Shown: positions 9,631 to 19,541, counted from the stretch's first letter. The stretch is 64,000 nt of DNA from Pseudomonas protegens CHA0 (GCF_000397205.1 NC_021237.1:1303001-1367000), one strand, 5' to 3'. A program made the numbers and translations. The notes: generated from the letters alone by a model not told the origin.

Positions 9631-9692
9631 GTCTGGTTGGAACTGACGTACCGCTTCTAATTCTGTGTGATTTTTAAGAGGGAATACCTGTC

Positions 9693-10409
9693 GTGAACCG
9701 CGCAATTGCTCAAGAAGGTGCAGCTGGCATCGCCACTGCGGTGGCTGAAAGTGTTCAGTACCAGGGCCGCAAGGCCAGCCGCCAAGGCAGTGAGCAGCGT
9801 AGACAGGACATTCTCGATGCCGCCATGCGCATTGTCGTGCGTGACGGCGTGCGGGCCGTGCGCCATCGCGCGGTGGCCGCCGAAGCCGGTGTGCCCTTGT
9901 CGGCCACCACCTATTACTTCAAGGATATCGATGACCTGCTCACCGATACCTTCGCCCAGTACGTGGAGCGCAGCGCGGCGTTCATGGCCAAGCTGTGGGC
10001 CAGCAACGAGGGGCTGCTGCGGGAAATGGTCGCCTATGGCGACGGCAGCGCCGCCTCGCGCTCGCAACTGGCCGACGATATCGCGCGTATGACCGCCGAT
10101 TACGTACGGCGCCAGTTGAGTACCCGTCGTGAACACTTGATGGCCGAACAGGCCTTCCGCCAGGAAGCCTTGCTCAACCCGCGCCTGGCGCAGCTGGTGC
10201 GCTCGCACCAGCAGATCCTGCTGCACGGCACTTGCCAGTTTTTCCAGGTCCTGGGTTCGCGGGAGCCGCAGCAGGATGCCAAGGTATTGACGTCGATAAT
10301 CGGCCGGATGGAATATCAGGGCCTGCTCAACGGCGCCGAGCCGCTGGTGGAAGAAGAGATGCTCGGCATCCTCACGCGCTACATGCATCTGGTTCTGGCT
10401 TCGGTCTGA
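9693..10409 (+). CDS. TetR-family transcriptional regulator
   Basis: 238 residues. A 20-residue polar extension precedes a TetR helix-turn-helix (about 30-80: RRQDILDAAMRIVVRDGVRA, then AVAAEAGVPLSATTYYFKD). The C-terminal ligand-binding/dimerisation part has no recognisable effector signature. The start is GTG at 9693 behind AAGAGGGA at good spacing. It is transcribed alone after the lysS terminator and may also drive the downstream lipoprotein/peptidase cluster, since the next gene starts 88 bases later with no terminator. Its target is unknown; autoregulation and control of 10498-13723 are plausible but inferred only from position. Confidence 0.85.
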   Translation: MNRAIAQEGAAGIATAVAESVQYQGRKASRQGSEQRRQDILDAAMRIVVRDGVRAVRHRAVAAEAGVPLSATTYYFKDIDDLLTDTFAQYVERSAAFMAKLWASNEGLLREMVAYGDGSAASRSQLADDIARMTADYVRRQLSTRREHLMAEQAFRQEALLNPRLAQLVRSHQQILLHGTCQFFQVLGSREPQQDAKVLTSIIGRMEYQGLLNGAEPLVEEEMLGILTRYMHLVLASV

Positions 10410-10497
10410 GCCGCCCGGCCTGGCTTGCCGGCTGCGGCCTGGCGGTCGCGGCCCGCGCCAGCGGCTACAGTGATTCTGGTGTTCATGGGAGAGTTGC

Positions 10498-11043
10498 ATG
10501 CAAGCCTGGCGCGTCCTGATTGCCCTGTCGTTCCTGCTGCTCAGCGGTTGCCTGGTGGCCTTCAAGGAGCCGCTGCCGGCTGCGCAGGCGGCGCCTGCCC
10601 AATTGCTGGGCAAGTGGGCCAGCAAGAATGCCTGGGGCGAGCCGCTGAACATCCAGCTCAGCCAGATCGGCGCCAACCGCTACCGTGCCTCGAGTTACCC
10701 AGGCGGCACGGCGCGCCCGCGAGACACCTATGATTTCACCGTGTCCCGGCATGGCAACCGCTGGTACCTGTCGGCGGCGGTGCCCCAGGCCTTTGGCGGG
10801 CACTACAGCATTGCCGGCTTCGAGTTGACGGCAAGGCACGAACTGGTGCTTTACACCCTGGACCTGGAACAGATTCGCCAGGCCCTGGGTCAAAAGGCCT
10901 TGAACGGTGAGCCCATGGCCACGGCCGAAGGCGATGGCGTGCTGATCAGCAGCCCCTTGCCCGAGGTCTTCGCCTACCTTGACGACCCCGCCAATTCCGA
11001 CTTGTTCGTCGAGGCGGCGCGCTTCAAGCGCGTGGGCAAGTGA
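10498..11043 (+). CDS. Putative outer-membrane lipoprotein, unknown function
   Basis: 181 residues with a classic lipoprotein signal: MQAWRVLIALSFLLLSGC, lipobox LSGC with acylated Cys18. The residue after Cys is Leu, not Asp, so outer-membrane sorting is expected. The mature part (KWASKNAWGEPLNIQLSQIG ... YDFTVSRHGNRWYLSAAVP) looks beta-rich and resembles no family I can name. The ATG has a GGGAGAG Shine-Dalgarno about 5 bases upstream. It precedes the QEGLA-motif peptidase by 35 bases, so they are probably co-transcribed. Confidence 0.75.
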   Translation: MQAWRVLIALSFLLLSGCLVAFKEPLPAAQAAPAQLLGKWASKNAWGEPLNIQLSQIGANRYRASSYPGGTARPRDTYDFTVSRHGNRWYLSAAVPQAFGGHYSIAGFELTARHELVLYTLDLEQIRQALGQKALNGEPMATAEGDGVLISSPLPEVFAYLDDPANSDLFVEAARFKRVGK

Positions 11044-11078
11044 CCCCGCGCTACAGACCCATTCAATAGGAGCTTTTG

Positions 11079-12356
11079 GTGGACGATTACCAGCAGACGA
11101 TACGCACCTTGTCCGATCGCATAGTGCTGGCCCAGACACCGATCCGCGTGCTGGATGCGGTGAAGTGGGACGAGAACGTCCGCAAAGGCTTTCTCAAGGC
11201 CAAGGGCAAGGAAATGCCGGCGGTGGACCGCGCCTATTACGAGGGGCGGCCACTGTCTTTCGATTCTGGCGCGGTGAAGCTGGAATTCCAGAACATCGAG
11301 CGCGACATCACCCGCCAACTGGGCCAGTTCAACCCGGTGGGGCAGATCATGCGCCGCATGTGCAAGGAATACCGCATGGTGGTGCGCATGCTCGAAGCAC
11401 GGGGTACCGGCGACTTCGGCCTGATCTCGCAGGAGCTGTACGGCGCCGCATCCGATGCCTTCCATGCCGGCGACCCGACCCTGGCGGACCTGGGGCTGAT
11501 GATGTCCGATTACCTGAACAACATCGACGGTCGGGGCGATCTCAAGGACGAACCCAAGACCCTGAGTGCCAAGGATGCCGTGAGCCTGCTGCAGAGCCGC
11601 CTGAACAAGGTGTTCGGCGAGGCGGAGGAAACCATCCGGGTGTTCGAGTCCGACGGTATCGTTGCCGACGCCGCGGCGGGCGCCGACTACATCAAGATCC
11701 GCAGCGATGCGATGTTCAACAACCGTGACGTGCGAGCCCTGGAAGTCCATGAGGGGCTGGTGCACGTGGGCACCACCCTGAACGGCCTCAACCAGCCGAT
11801 CTGCACCTTCCTGGCCAAGGGCCCGCCCTCGTCCACAGTGACCCAGGAGGGGCTGGCGATCCTGATGGAGATCATCACCTTTGCCTCTTACCCCAGCCGC
11901 TTGCGCAAGCTGACCAACCGCACCCGGGCCATCCATATGGTGGAGGAGGGCGCGGACTTCCTGCAGGTGTTCGAGTTCTTCCGCGAGCAGGGCTTCGAGA
12001 TGGCCGAGAGCTACGGCAATGCCAGCCGGGTGTTCCGCGGGTCGGTGCCCACGGGGCTGCCGTTTACCAAAGACTTGTCCTACCTCAAGGGCTTCATCAT
12101 GGTTTACAACTACATTCAGCTGGCTGTGCGCAAGGGCAAGCTGGAGCAGGTGCCGCTGCTGTTCTGCGGCAAGACCACCCTCGAGGACATGCGCACCCTG
12201 CGCCAGCTGGTGGACGAAGGGCTGGTGGTGGCACCCAAGTACCTGCCCGAACAGTTTCGCGACATGAACGCGCTGTCGGCCTGGATGTGTTTCTCCAACT
12301 TCCTCAACCATCTGAGCCTGGACCGGATCGAGGCGGACTACTCCAACATTCTTTGA
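11079..12356 (+). CDS. QEGLA-motif protein (DUF1704/MATCAP-like putative metallopeptidase)
   Basis: 425 residues from GTG at 11079, chosen because AGGAG (11068-11072) is 6 bases upstream; a TTG at 11076 is too close. It belongs to the family annotated as flavohemoglobin expression-modulating QEGLA motif protein (DUF1704), the bacterial relatives of eukaryotic MATCAP tyrosine carboxypeptidases. Visible features: HExxxH zinc motif at His224-Glu225-x3-His229 (VHEGLVH), and the name-giving TQEGLA at 255-260, whose Glu257 is a candidate third zinc ligand. The N-terminal helical part has no signal peptide, so it is cytoplasmic. Bacterial substrate and role are not known to me; the old annotation is based on expression effects. 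Its neighbours are two lipoproteins and a small membrane protein. Confidence 0.85.
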   Translation: MDDYQQTIRTLSDRIVLAQTPIRVLDAVKWDENVRKGFLKAKGKEMPAVDRAYYEGRPLSFDSGAVKLEFQNIERDITRQLGQFNPVGQIMRRMCKEYRMVVRMLEARGTGDFGLISQELYGAASDAFHAGDPTLADLGLMMSDYLNNIDGRGDLKDEPKTLSAKDAVSLLQSRLNKVFGEAEETIRVFESDGIVADAAAGADYIKIRSDAMFNNRDVRALEVHEGLVHVGTTLNGLNQPICTFLAKGPPSSTVTQEGLAILMEIITFASYPSRLRKLTNRTRAIHMVEEGADFLQVFEFFREQGFEMAESYGNASRVFRGSVPTGLPFTKDLSYLKGFIMVYNYIQLAVRKGKLEQVPLLFCGKTTLEDMRTLRQLVDEGLVVAPKYLPEQFRDMNALSAWMCFSNFLNHLSLDRIEADYSNIL

Positions 12357-12473
12357 CTTCTGCCGGGGGGCGCACATGGACGTATCCACAGACAGCTGTA
12401 GCCACTGGCACAGGCTGCGACAAGGCCCGCAGAGCCTTCAGCGCCCATCCGGGTACAGGCCAGGGGGCTGCGG

Positions 12474-13400
12474 ATGAGCCGGCTACTGAAGTATTGCGCG
12501 GTATTTGCCCTGCTGCTGGGCCTGCAGGGCTGCAGTTCGTTGCTGTTCTATCCCGAACCCGGGCTGCCTTTCACCCCTGAGCGGGCCAGGCTTGAATACC
12601 GTGACGTGACCCTGACCACCGCCGATGGCCTCAAGCTGCACGGCTGGTGGCTGCCGGCCAAACCCGGAGTGGCGGTCAAGGGCACGGTGCTGCACCTGCA
12701 TGGCAACGGCGGCAATCTGGCCTGGCACCTGGGGGGTAGTTGGTGGCTGCCGGAGCAGGGCTATCAGGTGCTGCTGGTGGACTATCGCGGTTATGGCCTG
12801 TCCGAAGGTGCACCGAGCCTGCCGGCGATCTATCAGGATCTGGATGCCGCGTTCAAGTGGCTGGACCAGGCACCCGAAGTGCAGGGCAAGCCATTGATCG
12901 TGCTGGGGCAAAGCCTGGGCGGCGCCCTGGCCATCCACTACCTGGTACAGCACCCCGAGCGTCAGGCCCAGCTCAAGGCCATCGTCCTCGATGGGGTACC
13001 GGCCAGTTATCGCGATGTCGGGCGCTATGCCCTGAGCACTTCCTGGCTGACCTGGCCGTTGCAGGTGCCGTTGTCGTGGCTGGTGCCGGACGCCGACAGC
13101 GCGATTCACTCGATGCCGCGCCTGACCGGGGTACCGAAACTGATCTACCACAGCATCGACGATCCCATCGTGCCCCTTTCCAATGGCATCCGTGTGTATC
13201 AAGCTGCGCCCCCGCCCAGGGTCCTGCAGCTGACCCGCGGCGGTCATGTGCAAACCTTTGCCGATCCGACCTGGCGCCGCGTGATGCTGCGCTACCTCGA
13301 TGATCCGCAGCATTTCGACGGGTTGCGCCGCCTGGGGGAGATCCCCAATTACCCGACGCCCCCGAATTCAGCAGTTGAACCTCCAGAGAGTCCGCAATGA
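12474..13400 (+). CDS. Alpha/beta-hydrolase lipoprotein
   Basis: 308 residues with a lipobox (LLGLQGC, Cys20), so anchored in the envelope. An alpha/beta-hydrolase fold follows: oxyanion region LHLHGNGGNLAWH, nucleophile elbow GQSLGG (Ser147), acid in HSIDDPIVP (Asp229 or Asp230) and His258 in GGHVQ. The family resembles BEM46/YfhR-type hydrolases that act on unknown esters. The ATG at 12474 follows GGGGGCTGCGG. The 117 bases upstream hold no other gene. The stop overlaps the next gene by ATGA. Esterase activity is expected; the natural substrate is unknown. Confidence 0.82.
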   Translation: MSRLLKYCAVFALLLGLQGCSSLLFYPEPGLPFTPERARLEYRDVTLTTADGLKLHGWWLPAKPGVAVKGTVLHLHGNGGNLAWHLGGSWWLPEQGYQVLLVDYRGYGLSEGAPSLPAIYQDLDAAFKWLDQAPEVQGKPLIVLGQSLGGALAIHYLVQHPERQAQLKAIVLDGVPASYRDVGRYALSTSWLTWPLQVPLSWLVPDADSAIHSMPRLTGVPKLIYHSIDDPIVPLSNGIRVYQAAPPPRVLQLTRGGHVQTFADPTWRRVMLRYLDDPQHFDGLRRLGEIPNYPTPPNSAVEPPESPQ

Positions 13401-13723
13401 GTGAAGAACGCAACGCCATTCCCATGATCATCACCGGTATCTGCAGCATCATCGTCACCGTGGGCAGCCTGTGGTACTACGGCTACCTGCACTTCGCCAA
13501 ACCGGAGGATGCATTGCTGCTCAGCGACTTCACCATGCTCAAGACCGTGCCCGGCGAGGACTACAAGATCTCCCTGCAACCTGCCGATGAAGTGGCCCAG
13601 TGCATCGACGGTGTACTGGTGCTGTTCGACACCCAGCAGAAAGGCCTGACCGGGGTGCTGGTGAACAAGAAGAAGCAGGCTGTGCGCTGCATGGGGCAGG
13701 AAACCCCGCAACTGGAACAGTGA
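13397..13723 (+). CDS. Small single-TM membrane protein, unknown
   Basis: 108 residues. It starts in an ATGA overlap with the hydrolase, so it is translationally coupled. One hydrophobic segment (IPMIITGICSIIVTVGSLWYYGYL, about 8-31) is followed by a soluble domain of about 75 residues with two cysteines. I do not recognise a family. Coupling suggests a partner of the hydrolase lipoprotein. The operon ends here, with a REP and a strong terminator immediately downstream. Confidence 0.7.
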   Translation: MSEERNAIPMIITGICSIIVTVGSLWYYGYLHFAKPEDALLLSDFTMLKTVPGEDYKISLQPADEVAQCIDGVLVLFDTQQKGLTGVLVNKKKQAVRCMGQETPQLEQ

Positions 13724-13727
13724 TCTG

Positions 13728-13750
13728 TTCGCCGGCAAGCCGGCTCCTAC
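13728..13750 (-). repeat. REP element, single copy, reverse orientation
   Basis: TTCGCCGGCAAGCCGGCTCC followed by TAC, the reverse complement of the REP core, starts 5 bases after the stop of the small membrane protein gene, at a convergent junction. Confidence 0.85.
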
Positions 13751-13770
13751 ATGGATAACGGCATAAAAAA

Positions 13771-13804
13771 ACGCCGCCGACCTGAAGAGGTCGGCGGCGT
13801 TTTG
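13771..13804. terminator. Bidirectional terminator between convergent genes
   Basis: A perfect 12-bp stem ACGCCGCCGACC/GGTCGGCGGCGT (13771-13782 with 13789-13800) has a 6-base loop. It is preceded by an A-run and followed by TTTT, so it can stop transcripts from both the plus-strand cluster and lptF. Confidence 0.9.
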
Positions 13805-13835
13805 TCTTACCTGCCTATATAGGCAGGGTGCCCGA

Positions 13836-14624
13836 TCAGTTGCGGCTGACCGACGAACGTGGTGCTACCGGCTGGTTGTCGTTGGAAATGGTCACTTCCA
13901 CGCGACGGTTCATGGCGCGGCCGGAAACACTGCCGTTATCGGCCACCGGATATTCCTTGCCATAACCCTGGCTAACGATGCGCGCCGGGTCGATACCCAT
14001 GCGGATCAGAGCCATCTGCACCGAGCCGGCACGGCGCTCGGACAGCGACTGGTTGTAGGAATCGCTGCCGGTGCTGTCGGTGTAGCCTTCGACGATCACC
14101 TTGCGATCGGGGTTCTGCTGGAGGAATTGCGCCAGCTTGTTGATGTTCACCAGGCCGCTGGATTTCAGGTCGGACTTGTTGGTGGCGAACAGCACGTCAC
14201 CGAAGGTCACCAGGGTGCCGCGGTCGGTCTGCTTGGCGTTGAGGCTGTCCTGCAACTGCTTGATCTGCGCGTCGCGGGCATCGAGGATGGCGCGGGCGCG
14301 CTGGTCGCCGGCGTCCTTGAGCTTGGCTTCGGCGGTGCGCAGGGCAATGGTTTCCTTGGCCACTTCAACCCGCTGGTTGGTCAGGTAGGCCAGTTGGTCG
14401 ACCTTCTTCTCGTCGTCCTTGTTCAGGTAGGCCTTGTCGGCCTTGTCCATCCAGTCGGCGGCGTCCTTGGTTTCCAGGGCGGCGACCTTGCTGGCCTGCG
14501 GGTTGGCCTGCAGGGCGGAGAAGTTGGTGCGGGCGTTTTCCAGGTTGGCGTTAGGCGGGGTGGAGCAGGCCGCCAGGGCTACGCTCATGGCCAACAGGGC
14601 TGGGATCATCAATTGTTTGCGCAT
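13836..14624 (-). CDS. lptF: LptF-type OmpA-family lipoprotein
   Basis: 262 residues. The start is set at ATG 14624 (MRKQLMIPAL) with AAAGGA upstream; the longer frame uses a TTG with no ribosome site. Lipobox ALAAC with Cys20. The middle is a helical, Lys/Ala-rich region (about 40-140). The C-terminal 110 residues are an OmpA peptidoglycan-binding domain (VTFGDVLFATNKSDL ... VEGYTDSTGSDSYNQSLSER). Length, architecture and the adjacent DUF4398 lipoprotein match Pseudomonas LptF (lipotoxin F, OprF-like outer-membrane lipoprotein), linked in P. aeruginosa to envelope stress and survival. Co-transcription with the upstream gene is likely (53-base gap). Confidence 0.85.
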   Translation of the reverse strand: MRKQLMIPALLAMSVALAACSTPPNANLENARTNFSALQANPQASKVAALETKDAADWMDKADKAYLNKDDEKKVDQLAYLTNQRVEVAKETIALRTAEAKLKDAGDQRARAILDARDAQIKQLQDSLNAKQTDRGTLVTFGDVLFATNKSDLKSSGLVNINKLAQFLQQNPDRKVIVEGYTDSTGSDSYNQSLSERRAGSVQMALIRMGIDPARIVSQGYGKEYPVADNGSVSGRAMNRRVEVTISNDNQPVAPRSSVSRN

Positions 14625-14677
14625 AATGGTTCGTCCTTTCAATCAAATACGAGTACGTGGGAATCGGCGGCGGCTTC

Positions 14678-15091
14678 TTATTGCACGCTACGCATGCCTT
14701 CCTGACGCAGTTCCTGAACGCCTTTCTGCGAGTCTTTGAGCGCCTGCTCGGCCTTGGCGGCCTGGGCCTTGCGCTCTGCTACGCGGGCGTCCCACTCGGC
14801 TTGTTCAGCCAGGCGGCGGGCTTCGTCGTACTTCTTGTCGTGCATGGCAATCTCGGCTTGCTTGAGCTTGTCCTGCGCCGACTTCATTTCCACGGCAGCA
14901 AATTCGGTACCGCCTGCGCTCACTGCGCTATTGACCGCAGATTGCGTGACCGCGTACTGCTCGGTGGGCGGGTTCCCGGCACAACCGGCCAGAACCATGC
15001 TGCTACCGAGGGCCAGCGCGGCCAGCTTCAGCCCGCGCAGAGAGGTGAACGAGGATTTGGCAGTGCTGATCTTCATGGTCTTCAACTCCAT
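14678..15091 (-). CDS. DUF4398 lipoprotein
   Basis: 137 residues from ATG 15091 (MELKTMKIST), chosen because AGGAG sits 7 bases upstream; an in-frame ATG at 15115 would place that ribosome site inside the gene. The signal ends in the lipobox VLAGC (Cys37). The mature protein is a helical, Ala/Lys/Glu-rich coiled-coil domain (EMKSAQDKLKQAEIAMHDKKY ... LAEQAEWDARVAERKAQAA) typical of DUF4398. It precedes lptF in the same operon; the pair probably acts in the outer membrane/periplasm. Biochemical function is unknown. Confidence 0.82.
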   Translation of the reverse strand: MELKTMKISTAKSSFTSLRGLKLAALALGSSMVLAGCAGNPPTEQYAVTQSAVNSAVSAGGTEFAAVEMKSAQDKLKQAEIAMHDKKYDEARRLAEQAEWDARVAERKAQAAKAEQALKDSQKGVQELRQEGMRSVQ

Positions 15092-15206
15092 TGGGTAACT
15101 CCTGGAAAACATCAAAATCCATCCTGGTTCTGGCGCCGTGACGCTTCAGTGACGACGAGCGCTGATGGCAAAATTTGAAACGGCCGTTCCAGTGATGGCT
15201 AATGGG

Positions 15207-15234
15207 TGTGACCCGAGGCTTTTTTGAATAGTTC
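15207..15234 (-). promoter_or_regulatory. Candidate AlgU (sigma-22) promoter for DUF4398-lptF
   Basis: On the minus strand GAACTA (15234-15229), a 17-base spacer and TCACA (15211-15207) match the ECF sigma AlgU/RpoE pattern GAACTT-N16/17-TCtgA at most positions. The predicted start lies about 110 bases before the DUF4398 gene. From memory, lptF of P. aeruginosa is AlgU-dependent, which fits; no experimental support here. Confidence 0.45.
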
Positions 15235-15379
15235 AGAGAAAGATGGCGATTGGCCGGAAAAAAATCTGACGCATCGGACAGGGCTCTAGATCGGGAACTT
15301 TTGCCGTGCGCAGGGGTATCCCCGACCCTTTGCAGGGCCGGGAAGGATGATTGTCAGGTGACCGCGGGAGTGTGGAAGG

Positions 15380-15724
15380 TCAGTGCTTGGGCTTGTCGGA
15401 CTGGCTCGCCAGCAGGTGCAGATGCTGGCGCGACAATGCCAGGAAACGAGGGGTGGGTCCCACATCCTCGTACAGTGGATCGCCCTCTTCATCGGTGGCC
15501 ACGACGTGCTGGCCCTGGATGTAGGGGAAGCTCGCCTCCAGCTCTTCCAGGGCGGCGCCGATCAGTTCGCCGAGCAGTTCTTCGGTCTGGCGTTTGGGGT
15601 ACATCTCGGAAAGGGCGGCCAGGCGTGCGGCGGCTTCCACATCCAGGTGAATCCGGTAGCCGGTCCGGGTCAGGCGACCCTTGGCGTTTTCTTCCCAGTG
15701 TTGCGCAAGTTCACGGATTTTCAT
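15380..15724 (-). CDS. Conserved small protein upstream of ppc, unknown function
   Basis: 114 residues from ATG 15724 (MKIRELAQHWEENAKGRLT) with GAGGT upstream; a longer start at 15742 lacks a ribosome site. The N-terminal half (YRIHLDVEAAARLAALSEMY ... EELLGELIGAALEELEA) resembles a compact helical, ribbon-helix-helix-like DNA-binding fold. The C-terminus (EGDPLYEDVGPTPRFLALSRQ) is distinctive. I cannot assign a family with confidence. It diverges from ppc. The 288 bases between it and the DUF4398 gene hold the putative AlgU promoter and no gene I can support. Confidence 0.65.
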   Translation of the reverse strand: MKIRELAQHWEENAKGRLTRTGYRIHLDVEAAARLAALSEMYPKRQTEELLGELIGAALEELEASFPYIQGQHVVATDEEGDPLYEDVGPTPRFLALSRQHLHLLASQSDKPKH

Positions 15725-15928
15725 GATGACCTCAATGAACACCTGCTCGTGGCAGGCTGGGTTGAGTGGACCGGCCGGGGCCGGTAGGCGGCCCTCGTGC
15801 GGCCTATGCTTGAGACTAGCTGCATCGCCGAAGGTTTGGTGCGCTTTGCCCCACGCTTGCTAAGCGAGGTGTGCAGGCGGCACTCTTGAGCCTTCCGTGC
15901 CGCCTTGAGTCCGCTGGAGAACACCTCG

Positions 15929-18559
15929 ATGACCGATATTGATGCGCGCTTGCGCGAAGACGTTCACCTCTTGGGGGAACTGCTGGGCAATACCATCCGC
16001 GACCAGTACGGGGAGGCTTTCCTCGACAAGATCGAGCAGATTCGCAAAGGCGCCAAGGCCGATCGCCGGGGCTCGCCGGGGGCCGAGCTGAGCGCCAGCC
16101 TCGACCAGTTGAGCGAGGACGAACTGCTGCCGGTGGCCAGGGCCTTCAACCAGTTCCTCAACCTGGCGAACATCGCCGAGCAGTATCAGTTGATCCACCG
16201 CCGCGACGAGTCGCAGCCGGCACCCTTCGAGGCTCGGGTGCTGCCGGAGCTGCTGGCTCGCCTGCGGGCCGAAGGGCATAGCGCCGATGCTCTGGCCCGG
16301 CAACTGGGGCGCCTGGAAATCGAGCTGGTGCTGACCGCTCACCCCACCGAAGTGGCGCGCCGCACCCTGATCCAGAAATACGATGCGATTGCCGGGCAAC
16401 TGGCGGCCCAGGACCACCGTGACCTCACCAGCGCCGAGCGCGGGCAGATCCAGGAGCGCCTGCAACGCTTGATCGCCGAGGCCTGGCACACCGAGGAAAT
16501 CCGTCGGACCCGACCCACCCCGGTGGATGAAGCCAAGTGGGGCTTTGCGGTGATCGAGCATTCGCTGTGGCAGGCGATCCCCAATTACCTGCGCAAGGCC
16601 GACAAGGCCTTGTTCGAGGCCACCGGGCTGCACCTGCCGCTGGAGTCGGCGCCGATCCGCTTTGCGTCGTGGATGGGCGGCGACCGTGATGGCAACCCCA
16701 ATGTCACCGCTGCGGTAACCCGCGAAGTACTGCTGCTGGCGCGCTGGATGGCCGCCGACCTGTACCTGCGGGACATCGACCACCTGGCGGCCGAGCTGTC
16801 CATGCAGCAGGCCAGCCCGGCGCTCCTGGCCAGGGCCGGAGATAGCGCCGAGCCTTATCGGGCGCTGCTCAAGCAATTGCGCGAACGCCTGCGGGCCACC
16901 CGCAACTGGGCCCACGCGGCGCTCAGCGCGGCGGTGCCGGCGGGCGCCGAGGTGTTGCACAACAACCGTGACCTGCTGGAGCCGCTGCAGCTGTGCTACC
17001 AGTCGTTGCACGAGTGCGGCATGGGAGTGATTGCCGACGGGCCGCTGCTCAACTGTCTGCGCCGGGCAGTGACCTTCGGTCTGTTCCTGGTGCGCCTGGA
17101 TGTACGCCAGGATTCCAGCCGGCATACCTCGGCCATGACCGAAATCACCGATTACCTGGGCCTGGGGCGTTACGAGGACTGGAGCGAGGAGGATCGCATC
17201 ACCTTCCTGATGCGCGAACTGAGCAGCCGTCGGCCGTTGTTGCCAGGCTATTTCAAGCCCTCGGCGGACACCGCCGAAGTGCTCGCCACCTGCCGCGAAA
17301 TTGCTGGTGCGCCAGCGGCGTCCCTGGGTTCCTATGTGATTTCCATGGCCGGCGCGGCCTCCGATGTGCTGGCGGTGCAGTTGCTGCTCAAGGAATCCGG
17401 TGTGCTGCGACCGATGCGCGTGGTGCCTCTGTTCGAGACCCTGGCGGACCTGGACAACGCCGGCCCGGTGATGGAAAAACTGCTGCACATGCCGGGCTAT
17501 CGTTCGCGCCTGCAAGGGCCGCAGGAAGTGATGATCGGCTACTCCGACTCGGCCAAGGATGCCGGCACCACGGCTGCGGCCTGGGCCCAGTACCGGGCCC
17601 AGGAGCGGCTGGTGGACATCTGCCGCGAGCAACAGGTGGAACTGCTGCTGTTCCACGGCCGCGGTGGCACCGTGGGGCGTGGCGGCGGCCCGGCCCACGC
17701 GGCCATTCTGTCGCAGCCGCCGGGCTCGGTGGCGGGGCGTTTCCGCACCACCGAGCAAGGGGAAATGATCCGCTTCAAATTCGGCCTGCCGGACATCGCC
17801 GAGCAGAACCTCAACCTCTATCTGGCCGCGGTACTGGAGGCGACCCTGTTGCCGCCGCCGCCACCGCAGCCGGCCTGGCGTCACCTGATGGACGAGCTGG
17901 CCAGCGATGGCGTCCGGGCCTACCGCGAGGTGGTGCGGGACAATCCGCAGTTCGTCGAGTACTTCCGCCAGTCCACTCCGGAACAGGAGCTGGGCCGCCT
18001 GCCGCTGGGCAGCCGCCCGGCCAAGCGCCGTGCCGGGGGCATCGAGAGCCTGCGGGCGATCCCCTGGATCTTCGGCTGGACCCAGACCCGCCTGATGTTG
18101 CCCGCCTGGCTCGGCTGGGAAGCGGCCTTGAGCAAGGCCCTGGCCCGTGGCGAGGGTGACCTGCTGGGGCAGATGCGTGAGCAATGGCCGTTTTTCCGCA
18201 CCCGCATCGACATGCTGGAGATGGTGCTGGCCAAGGCCGACGCGGATATCGCCCGCTCCTATGACGAGCGCCTGGTGGAGGCCGAACTGTTGCCGTTGGG
18301 CGAGCATTTACGCGACCTATTGTCGCAGGCTTGCGCGGTGGTCCTGGGCCTGACCGGGCAGTCGCAACTGCTGGCGCACAGCCCCGATACCCTGGAGTTC
18401 ATCCGCCTGCGCAACACCTACCTCGACCCGCTGCATCTGTTGCAGGCCGAGCTCCTGGCGCGCTCGCGCAAGCAGCAGGCGCCGCAAGGAAGCCCCGTGG
18501 AACAGGCGTTGCTGGTCTCCGTTGCCGGTATCGCCGCTGGCTTGCGCAATACCGGCTGA
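15929..18559 (+). CDS. ppc: Phosphoenolpyruvate carboxylase
   Basis: Converts PEP plus bicarbonate to oxaloacetate, replenishing the TCA cycle. 876 residues, normal for bacterial PEPC. The start is ATG 15929 ([11 protein letters not shown]) with GGAGA upstream; a TTG at 15905 is in frame but lacks a ribosome site. Signatures: catalytic His138 in [13 protein letters not shown], the [12 protein letters not shown] loop, the glycine-rich [14 protein letters not shown] loop, and the conserved C-terminal NTG. No regulatory serine-phosphorylation motif of plant type at the N-terminus; allosteric control is expected as in other bacteria. Transcribed divergently from the small protein at 15380. Confidence 0.97.
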   Translation: MTDIDARLREDVHLLGELLGNTIRDQYGEAFLDKIEQIRKGAKADRRGSPGAELSASLDQLSEDELLPVARAFNQFLNLANIAEQYQLIHRRDESQPAPFEARVLPELLARLRAEGHSADALARQLGRLEIELVLTAHPTEVARRTLIQKYDAIAGQLAAQDHRDLTSAERGQIQERLQRLIAEAWHTEEIRRTRPTPVDEAKWGFAVIEHSLWQAIPNYLRKADKALFEATGLHLPLESAPIRFASWMGGDRDGNPNVTAAVTREVLLLARWMAADLYLRDIDHLAAELSMQQASPALLARAGDSAEPYRALLKQLRERLRATRNWAHAALSAAVPAGAEVLHNNRDLLEPLQLCYQSLHECGMGVIADGPLLNCLRRAVTFGLFLVRLDVRQDSSRHTSAMTEITDYLGLGRYEDWSEEDRITFLMRELSSRRPLLPGYFKPSADTAEVLATCREIAGAPAASLGSYVISMAGAASDVLAVQLLLKESGVLRPMRVVPLFETLADLDNAGPVMEKLLHMPGYRSRLQGPQEVMIGYSDSAKDAGTTAAAWAQYRAQERLVDICREQQVELLLFHGRGGTVGRGGGPAHAAILSQPPGSVAGRFRTTEQGEMIRFKFGLPDIAEQNLNLYLAAVLEATLLPPPPPQPAWRHLMDELASDGVRAYREVVRDNPQFVEYFRQSTPEQELGRLPLGSRPAKRRAGGIESLRAIPWIFGWTQTRLMLPAWLGWEAALSKALARGEGDLLGQMREQWPFFRTRIDMLEMVLAKADADIARSYDERLVEAELLPLGEHLRDLLSQACAVVLGLTGQSQLLAHSPDTLEFIRLRNTYLDPLHLLQAELLARSRKQQAPQGSPVEQALLVSVAGIAAGLRNTG

Positions 18560-18749
18560 GGTGCGAGAGGGCTGCCGGCCAGCTGCGCGGCAGCCCCGAT
18601 CAAGGCAATTGCGAGGTGTCGTTCTGGTTCATCTGGCGACACTTTGTTGTCGGGTTGCGACTTGTTCTACCCGGCCAATGGGGCACAAAAGGGCCGGGTT
18701 CCTCCGACTTTCGACTGCTTGTGTGCGCTGTGTCGGCTGTGTATCTTGA

Positions 18750-19496
<747 letters not shown>

Positions 19497-19519
19497 GTTG
19501 CCTGAGCGTTTGATCGTTG

Positions 19520-19541
19520 AACGGCCCGCTTGCGGGCCGTT
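19520..19541 (+). terminator. Terminator-like hairpin after adk
   Basis: The 10-bp perfect stem AACGGCCCGC/GCGGGCCGTT (19520-19529 with 19532-19541) has a 2-base stated loop, so a few apical pairs will open. The following tract (GCTGTTTAT) is only moderately T-rich, so termination may be partial. A TATAAT hexamer at 19548-19553 just after it may start the tsaB transcript, though no -35 is evident. Confidence 0.6.

Noticed and set aside
10410..10440. TGGCTTGCCGGC after the TetR gene as another REP
   Set aside because: It lacks the GTAGGAGC arm and any partner; a chance match in GC-rich DNA is likelier.
12357..12473. Short open frame (from 12287) running through the gap before the alpha/beta hydrolase
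   Set aside because: It overlaps the end of the QEGLA gene and the start of the hydrolase, with no ribosome site or recognisable product.
15860..18307. An 815-codon open frame antisense to ppc
   Set aside because: Low-complexity His/Gln/Arg-rich translation opposite an intact PEP carboxylase.
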